From Phoronis australis (taxonomy: Eukaryota > Phoronida > Phoronidae): DNA of 64,000 nt. Of this stretch, positions 10,688-21,289 are shown one piece after another. The notes below the pieces were generated by a model that did no database searches, was not told where the DNA came from, and was given only the letters and a program-made list of their open reading frames with translations. Every line of letters begins with the position of its first letter. The stretch's first letter is position 1. Location of the stretch: positions 334,018 through 398,017 of the forward strand of contig NMRA01000416.1 in the NCBI GenBank assembly GCA_002633005.1, given 5' to 3'. The position numbers were made by a program, and so were the translations under genes.

Positions 10688-12260
10688 CTCAAGATGGCGC
10701 TCATTGGTTTAACCATTTGCTCGCTGTTTCGTTGCGGTGTCGCTGGGTGGTAGCCAGCACGCTGGTATCACTTAATTTTCCTCGGGAATTTTTTTACATC
10801 GGCGTTTCTAATTTGATGGTGGAATTCTTAATATGCAGCGCTTTAGTACGAAAACAAAGTGACATGACTGATGGAGGAAGTGTAAATGTGGTCTCTTGTA
10901 CAGACAAGTCGGTGTTTAAAATTCATGTTCCAGAAATGTGAAATCGTGGTTGCGCCTTTTCGGAGTGCATCTTTCTATTGTCGCTGAATTTTGTTTACGT
11001 TGCTGTCTTGTATTCATACAGTATGAATAACACACTAGTTAAATCGGCCACTGGGATGAGGGCGTGTTTTTTCAAGCATGAAACATTAGGTCTACCGCAG
11101 AAACGAAAGTTGCTGCTACGTCACTGGCTTGCATGACAAGGCTACGAATCGTTCATAGTCCGCCATTTTCTCACTTTGTTGTAAACCTAACCAATGATTG
11201 CCGAGGTTACATCAACCAATGATAAAGCGCATGCTGCTGCCTGCTACCTGCCTCGCTGGTTCCCTACGTGCCTAGCCAGTGCGCAGTTATCACGCAGAAG
11301 CACGCGCTTCATATTTGGTTGATGTGAGTGACCTCGGCAGTCATTGGTTAGCGTTACAGCAACGTGAAAAAATGGTGGACTATGAAGGATTTCTAGCCTT
11401 GTCATGCAAGTGGCGTAGCCGCTACTATTTCGTTTTTGCAGTAATGTTTAATAGCCGCGCGCATGAAGCACATACATGTACAATAAACACATAATTATCT
11501 GATCGATTAAACCGGTGTGTTATTCATACTGTAAGAACACAGGACAGCAACATAAACAAAAGACAGCGACAGTAGAAAGATGCACTTCGAAAAGGCGCAA
11601 CCACAATTTTCTGGGATTCATGTTGAAGAAATGTGAATCCCAGAAAATTGTGGTTGCGCCTTTTCGAAGTGCATCTTTCTACTGTCCACTTGCATGACAA
11701 GGCTAAACATCGTTGATAGTCTGCCATTTTCTCACTCTGTTTTAAAGCTAACCAATGACTGCCGAGGTTACATCAACTAATGATAAAGCGCGTGGTACAG
11801 CCTAAGGGCTACCTGCGTGCTGGCTACCAAGCGACACGCAAGGAAGCAGCGACGGTTATGGGAAATCCAATGTGTCAGTATTCTGACACATTTTTACGGA
11901 AATCGCCGGAAGATTGCGAGTAAGAAAACTTGGAAATTTTCTGCATTATAACATAAAAATGAAAACTAACGGTATAGTGTAGCAATTTAGGTCTAAACTA
12001 TTGCAGAATTGGTGCATTTTGATTCGAAAACAGAATAATTTCTATGATACTATCGAAGTATGCAAACAACAATCATTTCAAAAAATAACCAAAACAATGC
12101 ATACTGCTTCATGAATGGTAGCAACAACGCCTGTGAAAATAATTAAATTCTACCTTTGTTTTAATGGCGTCAAGTCAGCGGCCAACTATTGGGCAGAGCT
12201 GAGGTAATTCCCGTAACCAAACAAACCTCAAGTGGCTAAACCGATCAGCGCCATCTTGAG
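10688..12260. mobile_element. Composite foldback element with nested inverted repeats
   Basis: The outer ends are inverted: CTCAAGATGGCGCT at 10688-10701 and its exact reverse complement at 12247-12260. Inside, words near 10735-10765 (GTAGCCAGCACGC) return inverted near 11815-11850. An inner palindromic pair (about 11090-11240 versus 11245-11420) shares TTGCATGACAAGG, CCGCCATTTT and CCGAGGTTACATCA words, and a third diverged copy of that arm lies at 11688-11800. A perfect hairpin sits at 11568-11686. No transposase was found; the open frames inside reflect arm symmetry. It is probably a non-autonomous foldback or nested MITE insertion. Confidence 0.7.
11568..11686. repeat. Perfect hairpin, 53-bp arms, 13-bp loop
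   Basis: Arms 11568-11620 and 11634-11686 are exact reverse complements with no mismatch by eye. A third, diverged copy of the right arm lies at about 10932-10985. Exact arms mean either recent formation or gene conversion between arms. Confidence 0.92.
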
Positions 12261-12276
12261 TCTGCGGACAAGGGTG

Positions 12277-12660
12277 ATATCACGGCAGGGACATAAATTG
12301 TAAGTTGCCCTTGTCACTTGACCCGGTAACAATCGTTATCTTCAGTTCTGTGTTGGCTGTACGGGTAACGTATGTTTGGCGGTCTCATTGAGATAACACT
12401 CATAGAATTCTGCGGAGCAGGAAGTTTAATGTTACCGTAGTTCACGAAATAAATGCCTTTGATCGGCTATATACAGTTGTGAGAAAGTTCACTGAGTTTC
12501 CCCTGATTGTGCATCTAAAACAAGCTAGGTTTATATCATGACGGAGATCTACAACTCTGGAGCTTGCATGGAAATTGATTTAGCTAATACTTGGGAGTAC
12601 CGGGTACTTGACTGAATTCGCCAGTTCCGCCACGTCATCAGGTTGGGACATCTGCTTCAG
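12277..12660. other. Non-coding flank of the foldback element
   Basis: It begins with one diverged unit of the satellite seen at 10370-10680 (12277-12310). The rest holds no recognised gene. Confidence 0.4.
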
Positions 12661-12664
12661 TGCT

Positions 12665-12724
12665 CAATTTGAGGACGCATTGCATGGCGACCTGCAGGTC
12701 GCCATGCAATGCGTCCTCAAATTG
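12665..12724. repeat. Perfect 60-bp palindrome without spacer
   Basis: The 30 bases 12665-12694 are followed at once by their exact reverse complement at 12695-12724. The outer ends are CAATTTGAGG / CCTCAAATTG and the centre is CTGCAG. Overlapping open frames on both strands read into it and are not genes. Confidence 0.95.
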
Positions 12725-13092
12725 TGTTTGGCGACCTGAAAAAAATCCCAAGTGGCCACCAAGTCGCCCCTGGGTATCAGAGTCAGACAGTAATAACTCA
12801 GAAATTCGTTTCAAAGTTTGTTTTTTATTCCAAATTAAACTTACTGAGTTTCCTAGATTTACTTTCCTTTGGTTCACAATTGTTCCGTTTTAGTCATGAA
12901 ATCAGCGCATTTGTCACCACAGCAGTCAGCACACAAAAAGACGCGCTTAAATTACAACAGAAAACAGGACTGTTCGACAAAAATGGGACAAGATCGGTAA
13001 AACACGCTTCTCCAGTGAATGAAAGGTGTGCGTTCTATCTTCACTGATAGGAGGAATCGTGTTAGAGAATGAACGGTAAATTTTAAGTAAAG

Positions 13093-13342
13093 CATGCGCG
13101 CACCCAGCCTTTAGTATATGGGGGGTCTCTCTCTCGCAAAGTGGATCTTTTGCCAACAAAAAGCGGGGGGACTAAAAAAACGGGGTACCACCTTCAGGTC
13201 TGTGAACTGTGCGTCTGCGCCTTTTTAGTGGACTTTTGTCTCGTTTTCTCGGACTTTTTGTTTCATCTGAGGTGGACCTTTTATCCACTTCGCCAAATGG
13301 GGGCTCGTTTGAGCCCCCCCCCCCCCCCTTGGTGCGCGCATG
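13093..13342. mobile_element. MITE with CATGCGCGCACC terminal inverted repeats, copy 1
   Basis: A 250-bp element has perfect 12-bp inverted termini: CATGCGCGCACC at 13093-13104 and GGTGCGCGCATG at 13331-13342. It contains a poly-C/G run and no coding capacity. A truncated copy in the opposite orientation lies at 25249-25436. Open frames across it come from the repeat. Confidence 0.8.
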
Positions 13343-13344
13343 TG

Positions 13345-14440
13345 AAGAGGTAAAGCTTCTGAGGACGGAGTATGCCACGCTTTTTTTTAGTCGACGATTT
13401 CGACGTCAGTTTGGGCGACCAGTCGGATTTCGTTTAGTGATCTGGAATTTTCGTTAAGCTAAGTGTCGAGTGCTGAGATTGATTATCGATGACGACTTCC
13501 GGCTGACAGAAATTGTAGCAAATGAGCGTGGTGCAGACAGCAAGTAAACGGCATGAATTTGGGCTCTTGGTCACAGAATGAGCGTAAATGGTTTGATATT
13601 GATCAAATCTAAAGATGTATTGGTACCTAAAACACTGTGATTAAACCAATAATGCAACCATCTCGACTTTTAGCTCCTTGGTTGAGTACATTAAAAATAA
13701 TACTTTAAACCAAATTACACTCAATTCAGCTACCAAGTTTAGAATGCATCACACCTTTTCTTTGAACAAATGTTTGAAGGTGAAATTTGTAACAGAACAT
13801 TGCACAGTATTCTAGAACCCTTCTAACGCCTGATATAAGACCGCAGATAAACGGAATGAATGGCCTGAAATACGCGCCACTCTCAAGATCTATTGGTGGA
13901 ACAATACGGCTAAGAATTCACAGACTTTTTAGTAAGTCTGGTCTGCACGCCACCTGTTGAAAACATCACGTGACTTAATGAACGTAAGTCTGACGCGACC
14001 GAGACTCTTCTGCTAGCCGTGCAGACACTCTAGTCCACATATTTATATTTCCAAGAGTTGTCGTCAGTCTCAAGTATCAAGCACATGTAAATGTTCGTCT
14101 GATGTTGTACTTGATAGAAGAAATCATATGCCACCATTGAGTCGCTAATATAATGTAGAGTAAAGTCAAACCATTGTTTCAAAATTAGTGAACATCTTCC
14201 GGCTCTAATGTTACGGTTAAATAGGCCTACATACTGATGATTGAAAAGGTTACATTGTACTGATGGTTAAGACATAAACAATGTCAAAACTATGAGTTAT
14301 ACACTTCTTTCCAAAAGCATAAGAAAATCTAACTAACGTTTTTCGCAAAATCAGGACCCAACATGCAGATCTCATTGACTGCAATGTTGTGGATTGCCAA
14401 AAACTAGATTTCAGCGCAGAACTACAGTTAGCCATTCTTC
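13345..14440. other. Anonymous non-coding stretch
   Basis: No gene or clear repeat was recognised. Confidence 0.3.
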
Positions 14441-14445
14441 CTCTC

Positions 14446-14560
14446 CATGTTATCTTTACTGAGGGATGCCAATCCTATTGAGACCACCATAGGCACGGTC
14501 ACTCCATTTTATCTCTTCTGAGGGATGTCCATCCTATTGAGACCACCGCAGGCACGGTTT
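14446..14560. repeat. 59-bp tandem duplication
   Basis: Two diverged units carry GAGGGATG (starts at 14461 and 14520), CCTATTGAGACCACC and AGGCACGGT in the same order. Confidence 0.85.
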
Positions 14561-14564
14561 TGAG

Positions 14565-15160
14565 CCAACTGGCTTCTACTTCTGTTCACCCTATCTCTCC
14601 CCTTTCAAATAATATTGAGAATGGGCTTCTCCACTAAAGATGTTTTTTTGGTTCGAAAACAAATAATAAGATGCGGCACTACAGACAGGATTAAACATTT
14701 TGAAACAGTTATTCTGCCAATCACTGAGAGGATTCAGTTTTTCCATTGTTTAATGTTTTTATTTTTACAATATTCAACTATGTAGTTTAGATTCGTTACA
14801 AATAAAATAACAAGTACGGTAAAGGAACCACAGAATGGCCTAGCTTGATATAAGAACATAACTTTACAGAGGCCACCCCCTCCCCTCCCTTGGGTTAACC
14901 GATCCAGACGACCGATTTAGTTTAAGGTGAGGAAACCTAGAACATTAATCCAGTAAATTGCTTCATCTTAAAGAATACGTGTACTCTGTACCAACCAATA
15001 AAATCCTAGTATCGTCAGCTTTGATTTTTTCAGAATTTTCCTGACCCTTTTAAAAGAACTGGAACTTTTAGGAATTTAAAAATTGAACGTTATCTTTTGT
15101 GATGAAAGGCAGGTTTCTGGCAGTTGTAATTAAAAAGTCTAGGTAGTCTAACCTCGCCTT
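14565..15160. other. Anonymous non-coding stretch
   Basis: A short C-rich run lies near 14873-14890. No gene was recognised. Confidence 0.3.
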
Positions 15161-15164
15161 TCTC

Positions 15165-16155
15165 AGTGGCGGATCTAGGATATCACAAGGGGGGGCCCAA
15201 CTTTTTGTCCGGCTGTAAGCATTTGCGCAAACCGAACCACGATTGTAGATGCGTATTGCACCGAAGTGGGGGGAGGTCGGGAGGGGGGTTTGCCCAAGAA
15301 ATTTTTCTGTTTTTACCTTTAAAAATCAAGCATTTTCCTTGATTCCTGTAGACAAAAGAGGCAAAAATGGAAAAAAAAGGGGAACGTGTCGAACAGAAAA
15401 AACTGCCAGAGCCTAAGCCTCGAAACCACGACCTGGCGGATAGGAAGCGCGTGCGTTACCCCTAGACCAACACGACTTCAATACAAGCCTCTTTCTAAGA
15501 GGCCTACTTATTTATGGTCCACAGCGTTTGCGCGCGAAACCTACTTCTTTTTGTAATGCTTATTACACGTTTTATATTTTGTGCCATCAATTCTTAACAA
15601 ATTTGTTGTATTTAAAATAGTCTTCAAATGCCCAAAAGACCAAATCCGTTTTTCGTGTTGGCAATAATGACGGGATTGCTTTGGAAATCGTCTTAAGATA
15701 AGGTTTGCCAAAGAGAGTATTGCGAGTTTCTGAGTGATTCACTAAGGTTTCGATTAAACACATCTTACCGGCAGCTTCTGTTTTTCATCGTCACTGAGAT
15801 TCCATTTTCTTTAAAAAATGAAGTAAATTTTCTTCATTGCACAGTGGAGCAGACGACGGAAACGGAGTCGTAGTGCGCAGCGCCACTGCCGGTCGCCTGG
15901 GATATCGCGGGAGAGCCTATACTTAGCCATAGTTCCGTTACGAATGCGCCGTGTTCCGAATTTGACACTTGAAATTGGATCTGAGCCCCCCCAAACACTA
16001 AAACTACACACATTTAAATCTTGTTTCATCATTTTAATCATTCATAATTTTAATCACCTGGGTTAATTCAGTGGCGGATCTAGGATATCACAAGGGGGGG
16101 GCCAACATTTTGTCCGGCTGTAAGCGTTTGNGCCCCCCCCCCCTAAATCCGACTA
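15165..16155. mobile_element. hAT-like non-autonomous element, copy A (disrupted by a contig join)
   Basis: The left end AGTGGCGGATCTAGG starts at 15165, and the body is nearly identical to the complete copy at 29834-30855 up to about 16067. There a second left end (CAGTGGCGGATCTAGG at 16069) begins, runs to the N at 16131, and is followed by only a C-run and a right end, CCTAAATCCGACTA. The interior right part is therefore missing. Nested insertion or misassembly at the poly-G/C tract are both possible. There is no transposase. The TIR type GGCGGATYTAGG resembles widespread hAT-type MITE termini. Confidence 0.75.
15410..15475 (-). other. tRNA-like (Pol III box A/B) segment inside hAT-like copy A
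   Basis: On the minus strand the segment reads TGGTCTAGGGGTAACGC (box A-like), a spacer, then GGTCGTGGTTTCGAGGC (box B-like). The spacing is as in a tRNA gene. It cannot be a working tRNA: the acceptor stem does not pair and no good anticodon arm was seen. It is most likely a SINE or tRNA relic carried by the element. Confidence 0.5.
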
Positions 16156-16159
16156 TGTT

Positions 16160-18165
16160 TCTGACTTATTCTTTACATTATATTCAGGAATTAAGAACAC
16201 AGGATGACTTTCGTCAGCTGAAAGATATCACTATAAATTTCGTAACTTTCATCCCTGTTTGTGTTTGCCCTATTTTGCTATTAGTTATTAAAAGAATTTA
16301 AAAAACAGGTGTGGTTTCCACGGAAACCTCGTTACCTATTGTGGAAGTTAAGTGATTGACCAATCAAAACTGCGTTAAAATACGTTTTATGAAATTTTAA
16401 ACTAAAATAAAGCGGAAGGAGTATCTTTATGGGGAGTGAAAGTGTATAAGCCTGTTTAAAACCAATAATTTCAAAAATTGCCTACTACAATTTAAAAAAC
16501 TGACACTTAGAGATGTGCCAATAACATATTTTATTCTTTCCAATGGTGAGCCAAAACTGATTGTGTTTTCTCTGTATGTTCAAGCATAACCACTTTTCGT
16601 AACCATTTCTTTCAATTCTACCAATCGTCAAAAGATACTATACACATACGATTACCGAGTACGGAGTGTTTTCATTACCGTCTGCTATTCCTCTACGAAT
16701 TATATGGTGGTCTGGCAACGGAATAAACACGTTTGTGTTTTGCATGTTATCAAACGACACTAAGATAAGGCGGTGCCGAGGGTTGCGATTATTCATATCT
16801 ACTTCTGGTTCACGCATAGTCTGTGTAGTTTAAAAACAAGTGACCTACAGTTAGAAGAACCGTGGATTTGATTCTCCTGGCACTGAAATTGTTCAGGTAA
16901 TTCATATTCTGGTTGGCTGCACCTTTAGCATGTTTATAGACAACTATTTTCTTACAACTCTAAAAGGAGGAATGCGCTGTCACGACAAAGTGGCGATAGG
17001 TAGTGCTCAATCGCAACAAGGCCGTCACTTTTAGTGTCCCCTCACACTATCAGTCTGCGTGCGTTATTCGTATTTTGTTTTGACTTTTCTCATTTGTAAG
17101 AACACTGTGGCATCAGGAAGGCATTACCTGGATGGCAATGTCTGACTGACAGGCAACATTAGTTAGGTACGTTGTGTATGCAGTACATACTTTGTAACAT
17201 CAAAATCATATAGAAGCTAGTATACCTATTGACCTTGAGTCAGGATGTTGGTTCCCTGCATTTTACGTAGGCCTCTCCGGAGATATGTTCTCAAATGTCG
17301 TCACACTGAACAGCCGTACGCTAACAAACATATTATCGTAAAACCACAATTTCAAAACAAATGCTGTAGCTAGGATATGTGCGGACGGGTGTCGAGGAAA
17401 CTCTCCGATGACATGAAATTATTTTTAAAGTGGGTATAAACGTGCCTTTGGCCGCCAAGTAACTTATTTCTCACTTAAATCACTTTCGTTGTGAAAGTGG
17501 TCTCAACATGTTCTCACTCAGGCGAATTTCTGGGCTATGGAAGAACTGAAATGTCGAAGATGTTTGACACCACTGTTGGCGCATAAAATGACACTCCGCC
17601 AGTGACAAGCCAACGTATTGAACCTCATCACCATGCCTCAGTGATCTCCCGCAGTAACGGAACGTCAGTTATTACCACTGAGCCTAGGAGTCTGTTTCCT
17701 GAAAAGTGACTTAAGGCTTAGGACCTTATCAACTAGTCTGTGCACTTGGCCAAATACATGTATCTACAGAACTATAAAGTTTATCTCTGGAAAAGTTTTC
17801 TGATAGTAGAAATCCTCTCGTAAGGGTTCATTGGCAATGGTTAGCCAGATGCATTCCTATAGACTATTACCGGAGCACTGGCGGAGTACGCGCTAAGCGC
17901 GTTATGAACACTGTAGCTCCGCCGGCTTTCTTCACCAACGAACTCCTATGAGAGGCCTACAACACCATTGGTGTTGAAAGTGAGGTGGTTAGGATCTAAT
18001 CAGGAATGTTGGTACGTGACAATCCGGTCAAACACAACCAAGCTTGCAAACTGCAATATTGATAAAATCTAACCTGTCTAACAACCGCTTAGTGTTGGAA
18101 GATTTTGCCAGATTCGTTACCAGCGAATAAAATCAATTAAAAACGGTTTTAAACGAAAAAATCCA
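16160..18165. other. Anonymous non-coding stretch
   Basis: No protein family, RNA gene or strong repeat was recognised in these 2 kb. Confidence 0.3.
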
Positions 18166-18169
18166 CCAA

Positions 18170-18565
18170 TATACAAGCATACATACATGCACTCATACAT
18201 AACCACATACATGCATACACAAATATACACGCATACATACTTGCACAGATAACCACATACATGCATGCATACATACATACATACACTCATGAACCGGCTG
18301 TACTTCGGGAGCAAGTTTTCGATTATACAGAATTTGTTAAACGCACGACACGTTTCATTGTTCACAGTCTTTATTCCGTTACGTTCTTACTTTCGGAACA
18401 AAACTCTATTCTCAACTGAACATAGATACAGTAACTGAATAAAGACTGTGAACAATGAAAAGTGTCGTGCGTTTAACAAATTCTGTATAACATACATACA
18501 TACATACACACACATACATATACATATACATATATATACATATATACATATATGTACATGTATAT
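18170..18565. repeat. Inverted repeat flanked by two ATAC/ATGC microsatellites
   Basis: Tetranucleotide CATA-type arrays at 18170-18290 and 18489-18563 flank imperfect inverted arms at 18325-18382 and 18431-18489. The arms contain TTTGTTAAACGCACGACAC and GTGTCGTGCGTTTAACAAA respectively, with a 48-bp loop. A small palindromic element with microsatellite tails at both ends is the simplest reading. Confidence 0.8.
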
Positions 18566-18687
18566 TGATGGGACGAGTTCAGCGTGACCGCCAGCCACTA
18601 TTCAAGAAGGTCAATCTTGTTTTGGTATTTTACCGCAGATGCGGAAGGCATGATTCGCGTTCTTTATCCAACCAAACGGAACTAACA

Positions 18688-18697
18688 CTATAAAAAG
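18688..18697 (+). promoter_or_regulatory. Candidate TATA box for MS4A-like gene 1
   Basis: CTATAAAAAG lies 257 bp upstream of the inferred start codon. A CAG|GTAACC donor-like site at 18823/18824 and the acceptor ending at 18930 would bound a short 5'-UTR intron, as inferred for the three paralogues. The fit is positional only. Confidence 0.4.
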
Positions 18698-18944
18698 AAC
18701 AAAGAGCGTCTACGATAACGTTTTTAATTGTCATGTTCATATATTTTACAAATACGCGACTTCAATTGACAATTGTTTTTTTAAACGAACATCTGCCCAC
18801 GTACTCTTGCAGTCTGACCTCAGGTAACCAATATACCTACAGACTGATGGTGCCGCCCTGTAATGTTGCCTGTGAGGCCGTGGTTTTGAAACATTTCGTC
18901 GTATGAGTTTTAACCGGATTTTTGTTGTAGATATCGAAACGAAC

Positions 18945-19715
18945 ATGCAACCAAACACGCCAGGTGATCGAGGGGTTGAGTACGCAGCTTCGGCGGCAAG
19001 AGGTTTGGCAATCACCCAACTTGTTCTTGGCGTACTGTGTCTCATTGCGGGAATTGCAGCTGTGGCTATATATCCGTACTTGGTGGTCAGAGCGACGGCT
19101 GCCATGGAAATATGGATGCCGATTTCGTTTATCATCGCCGGCATCGTGGGCATTGTGGCTGCCAGCCAGAAGACCAGTGGAATCATTGTGGCGCACATGG
19201 TGATGTCGATCATTGCGTCGCTCCTTGCATTCGCTTTGTTTGTTGACGGATGTATCTATGGTTGGATGTTAGGAACCCACATCGCCATCGCCATATTCTC
19301 ATTTGCTGAGTTAGTCATCGCAATCATTTCTGCTGCCTTTTGCTGCCGCGCTGTGTGTTGCGGCAACCCGTCCTCAAGGGGGACCGTCTTATCGACCCAG
19401 CAGCATGTTGTCGTCACTACCACCCAACCGAACGTTTATCAGCAACATTACGTTGCCCAGCCTGGCATGCAGTATCCTCTTCAGGGGCAGTATGTGATAC
19501 AGCCCGGTGTCCAACAACAGATGCCGTCCCAGCAGTATATGTTCCCGCAGTACCCAGGTCAGCTACCAGGTCAGACCCAAGCACAGTACCCAGGTCAGAC
19601 CCAAGCACAATACCCAGGTCAGCCCCCAGCGCAGTACCCGCAAGCCACTGGGCAAGCCACAATCGAGACGAAACCTCCACCCTATGCAGAACAACCCACC
19701 CAACCAGAACCTTAA
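18945..19715 (+). CDS. MS4A/CD20-like four-transmembrane protein, copy 1 (Pro/Gln-rich tail)
   Basis: A 256-residue MS4A-type membrane protein, probably at the plasma membrane or in vesicles. Start choice: TTTTTGTTGTAG ends at 18930 as a likely splice acceptor. The ATG at 18945 gives MQP, matching the starts of the three paralogues; the in-frame ATG at 18903 would lie in the intron. Four hydrophobic segments sit at about residues 22-44, 57-73, 79-104 and 112-135, with the family order: short first loop, very short cytoplasmic turn, then a CCRAVCC cluster after TM4 that could be palmitoylated. The cytoplasmic tail (about 140-256) is rich in Pro, Gln and Tyr, with tandem PGQTQAQY-type repeats near 205-230 and a PPPYAE motif near 243 that fits a WW-domain ligand. 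The paralogues lack this tail. The family is clear from topology and paralogy; the specific role is unknown. No AATAAA was noticed close downstream. Confidence 0.82.
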   Translation: MQPNTPGDRGVEYAASAARGLAITQLVLGVLCLIAGIAAVAIYPYLVVRATAAMEIWMPISFIIAGIVGIVAASQKTSGIIVAHMVMSIIASLLAFALFVDGCIYGWMLGTHIAIAIFSFAELVIAIISAAFCCRAVCCGNPSSRGTVLSTQQHVVVTTTQPNVYQQHYVAQPGMQYPLQGQYVIQPGVQQQMPSQQYMFPQYPGQLPGQTQAQYPGQTQAQYPGQPPAQYPQATGQATIETKPPPYAEQPTQPEP

Positions 19716-20240
19716 TTCCAGTATGTAACTGGGTCTTGCTGACTGCTTTGGTGTTTAATGTTTACAACGAGTTAGCAGCGCTGTCGTGTATTGTATTGTT
19801 TAGCGCGCATTAACGAAACTTGATTAATTTGTTTTTGTATACAAGGCAAACATTTTTTTGTTTCTGTTCTGAGTTTGGTTCTGATGAATGATGCGGTGAC
19901 ACTCTTCCTGACATATATTACCGCAGTCGGCACACACATAAACTGTCGCCCTCTGTGACAATATGTGTAGGTGTTAAAGGCGAAGGCAACCTTTTTCATG
20001 TCATTTTTAGCAAAAATAGGGTTCATTGATTATCCCAGACATATTTTTCCCTTATTGGCAGCTTTTCGTAGTTTAATTAATTACTCGTCGTCTACTCCGG
20101 AAGTGACGTTTTGGGAGGCAAGAATTTCGCGCCAATTTCTTTTCATACTACAGTCTGACTGTGAGAGCAGTCGAGTCAGTCATTGTTCTACCTCGGTTGA
20201 TATAAGTTCAGTCGTCGTTTGCTTTTTTACGAGTCAGTCA

Positions 20241-20422
20241 ACATGCCACGCTGTTGCTGCCTACCGAGAAGTACTCATTATCGTCTCACGTACAGAGGAA
20301 GAACTGTCCCACTTGCCCGAGTGTCCCGCCACACACTCCCAGTGGCTAGTGACTTGCGCACCCAAATTGCTTACATCCCGCCTTGCGACTCCCTGGTCAC
20401 ACACGTGGCACCTTCTAAATAG
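20241..20422 (+). pseudogene. Left-arm THAP start, diverged
   Basis: The left arm has the matching start MPRCCCLPRSTHYRLT in the plus orientation. The second zinc-ligand region is altered (PGC has become PRS), and beyond residue 16 the frame runs into unrelated element interior. It is the mirror copy of the better-preserved minus-strand fragment at 20914-21018 and is not functional. Confidence 0.55.
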
Positions 20423-20913
20423 CTCCAATATAAGTCCACAATAAACTTATCAAACTTAGGCTCACCGATCTGTTCATAGGATGACGAATTGTCCTTTTCA
20501 ATGGGTGTCAAACTGGGCCTGCATTCACTACTCAACATCGCTGCAGGGCTGCTTACAGTTGGCTCTGGGCTAGAGACAACAGCACACGGGAAGCACTGCC
20601 AGTTCCTGGAATTGCACGCTACGGGGTACTTTCGGAATCATGGGAGACAGTAGATGAAGTGCCTCCAGTCACTGTTTATAGTGACCACAGCTCACGAGTT
20701 CTCGCTTCAAAAACGCACTTCTCGGTGGTGGTGACGGGGCACTGCCGGGAATCAACAACGACGGTATGGAACCCTTCTTCAGGCGTTGTTTCGCAGGGAC
20801 CTTCATCAATTTAGCGTACATATCTCTGTCGTAATCTGACGGCTAAAAATGCTTGCACTGCTTTGTACGTTGCGTGAATGAGTAGCGCTGCGTTCTTCAC
20901 ACGAACGAGCTAG

Positions 20914-21018
20914 TCAAGTACGGCGAAGTGTGTCATCCTTCGGAAAGCGATGCAAGGTACCAAAAGCGCGCGTGAGACGATAATGAGTACATCCTGGTAC
21001 ACAGCAACAGTGCGGCAT
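20914..21018 (-). pseudogene. Degenerate THAP zinc-finger domain start
   Basis: On the minus strand the frame opens MPHCCCVPGCTHYRLT and continues to HRFPKDDTLRRT, then TGA where the THAP family has its invariant Trp. Cys-x(2-5)-Cys, an aromatic/His-Arg-Phe-Pro core and the LRRxW position are hallmarks of the C2CH THAP fold. The stop at 20914-20916 is one base from TGG. The 30 or so codons after it remain open but diverged. It is a decayed DNA-binding domain of a transposase-type protein. The TTAA flanks point to Kolobok rather than P-element ancestry, which would leave 8-bp target duplications. Confidence 0.65.
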
Positions 21019-21289
21019 GTTGACTGACTCTACTCGTAAACTTAAAAGCAAACGACGACCGAACTTATCACATCCCAGGTAGAACAATGACTGACTTGAC
21101 AGCTCTCACAGTCTGACTGTATGAAAAGAAATTGGCGCCAAATTCTTGCCTCTTAAAACGTCACTTCCGGATTAGAGGACGAGAAATTAATTAAATTGCA
21201 AAAAGCTGTAATTAAGTGTCTGGGATAATCAATAGACCTTATTTTTGCTAAAAGTGACATGAAAAAAGGTTGCCTTCGCCTTTAACGGC

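Larger units (their letters stand above)
19974..21285. mobile_element. TTAA-flanked transposon with about 310-bp inverted arms and THAP remnants (Kolobok-like)
   Basis: TTAA at 19974-19977 and at 21282-21285 flank inverted termini reading AGGCGAAGGCAACC inward from both sides. The inverted arms extend about 310 bp (to about 20290 and from about 20968). A TTAA target duplication fits the piggyBac and Kolobok superfamilies. THAP-type sequence in the arms (separate entry) favours Kolobok, whose members are known to carry THAP-domain proteins. No full transposase remains, so it is non-autonomous. The arms are diverged by roughly one base in ten or less. Confidence 0.75.

Noticed and set aside
12660-13047. 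Opposed open frames near the palindrome
   Set aside because: Both read through the 60-bp palindrome and have no recognisable domain.
13172-13457. Overlapping open frames with Pro-rich or Gly-rich stretches
   Set aside because: They lie in the GCGCGC-terminus MITE and its poly-C run, and are not conserved in the second copy.
15811-16041. Minus-strand frame shared with 30503-30700 (TMAKYR...RRLLHCAMKKIYF)
   Set aside because: It is conserved only because the two hAT-like copies are nearly identical DNA. No transposase motif or independent codon-level conservation is visible.
19340-19813. Alternative-frame ORFs over MS4A-like copy 1
   Set aside because: They are shadows of the real frame, which has the four membrane spans, paralogues and conserved start.
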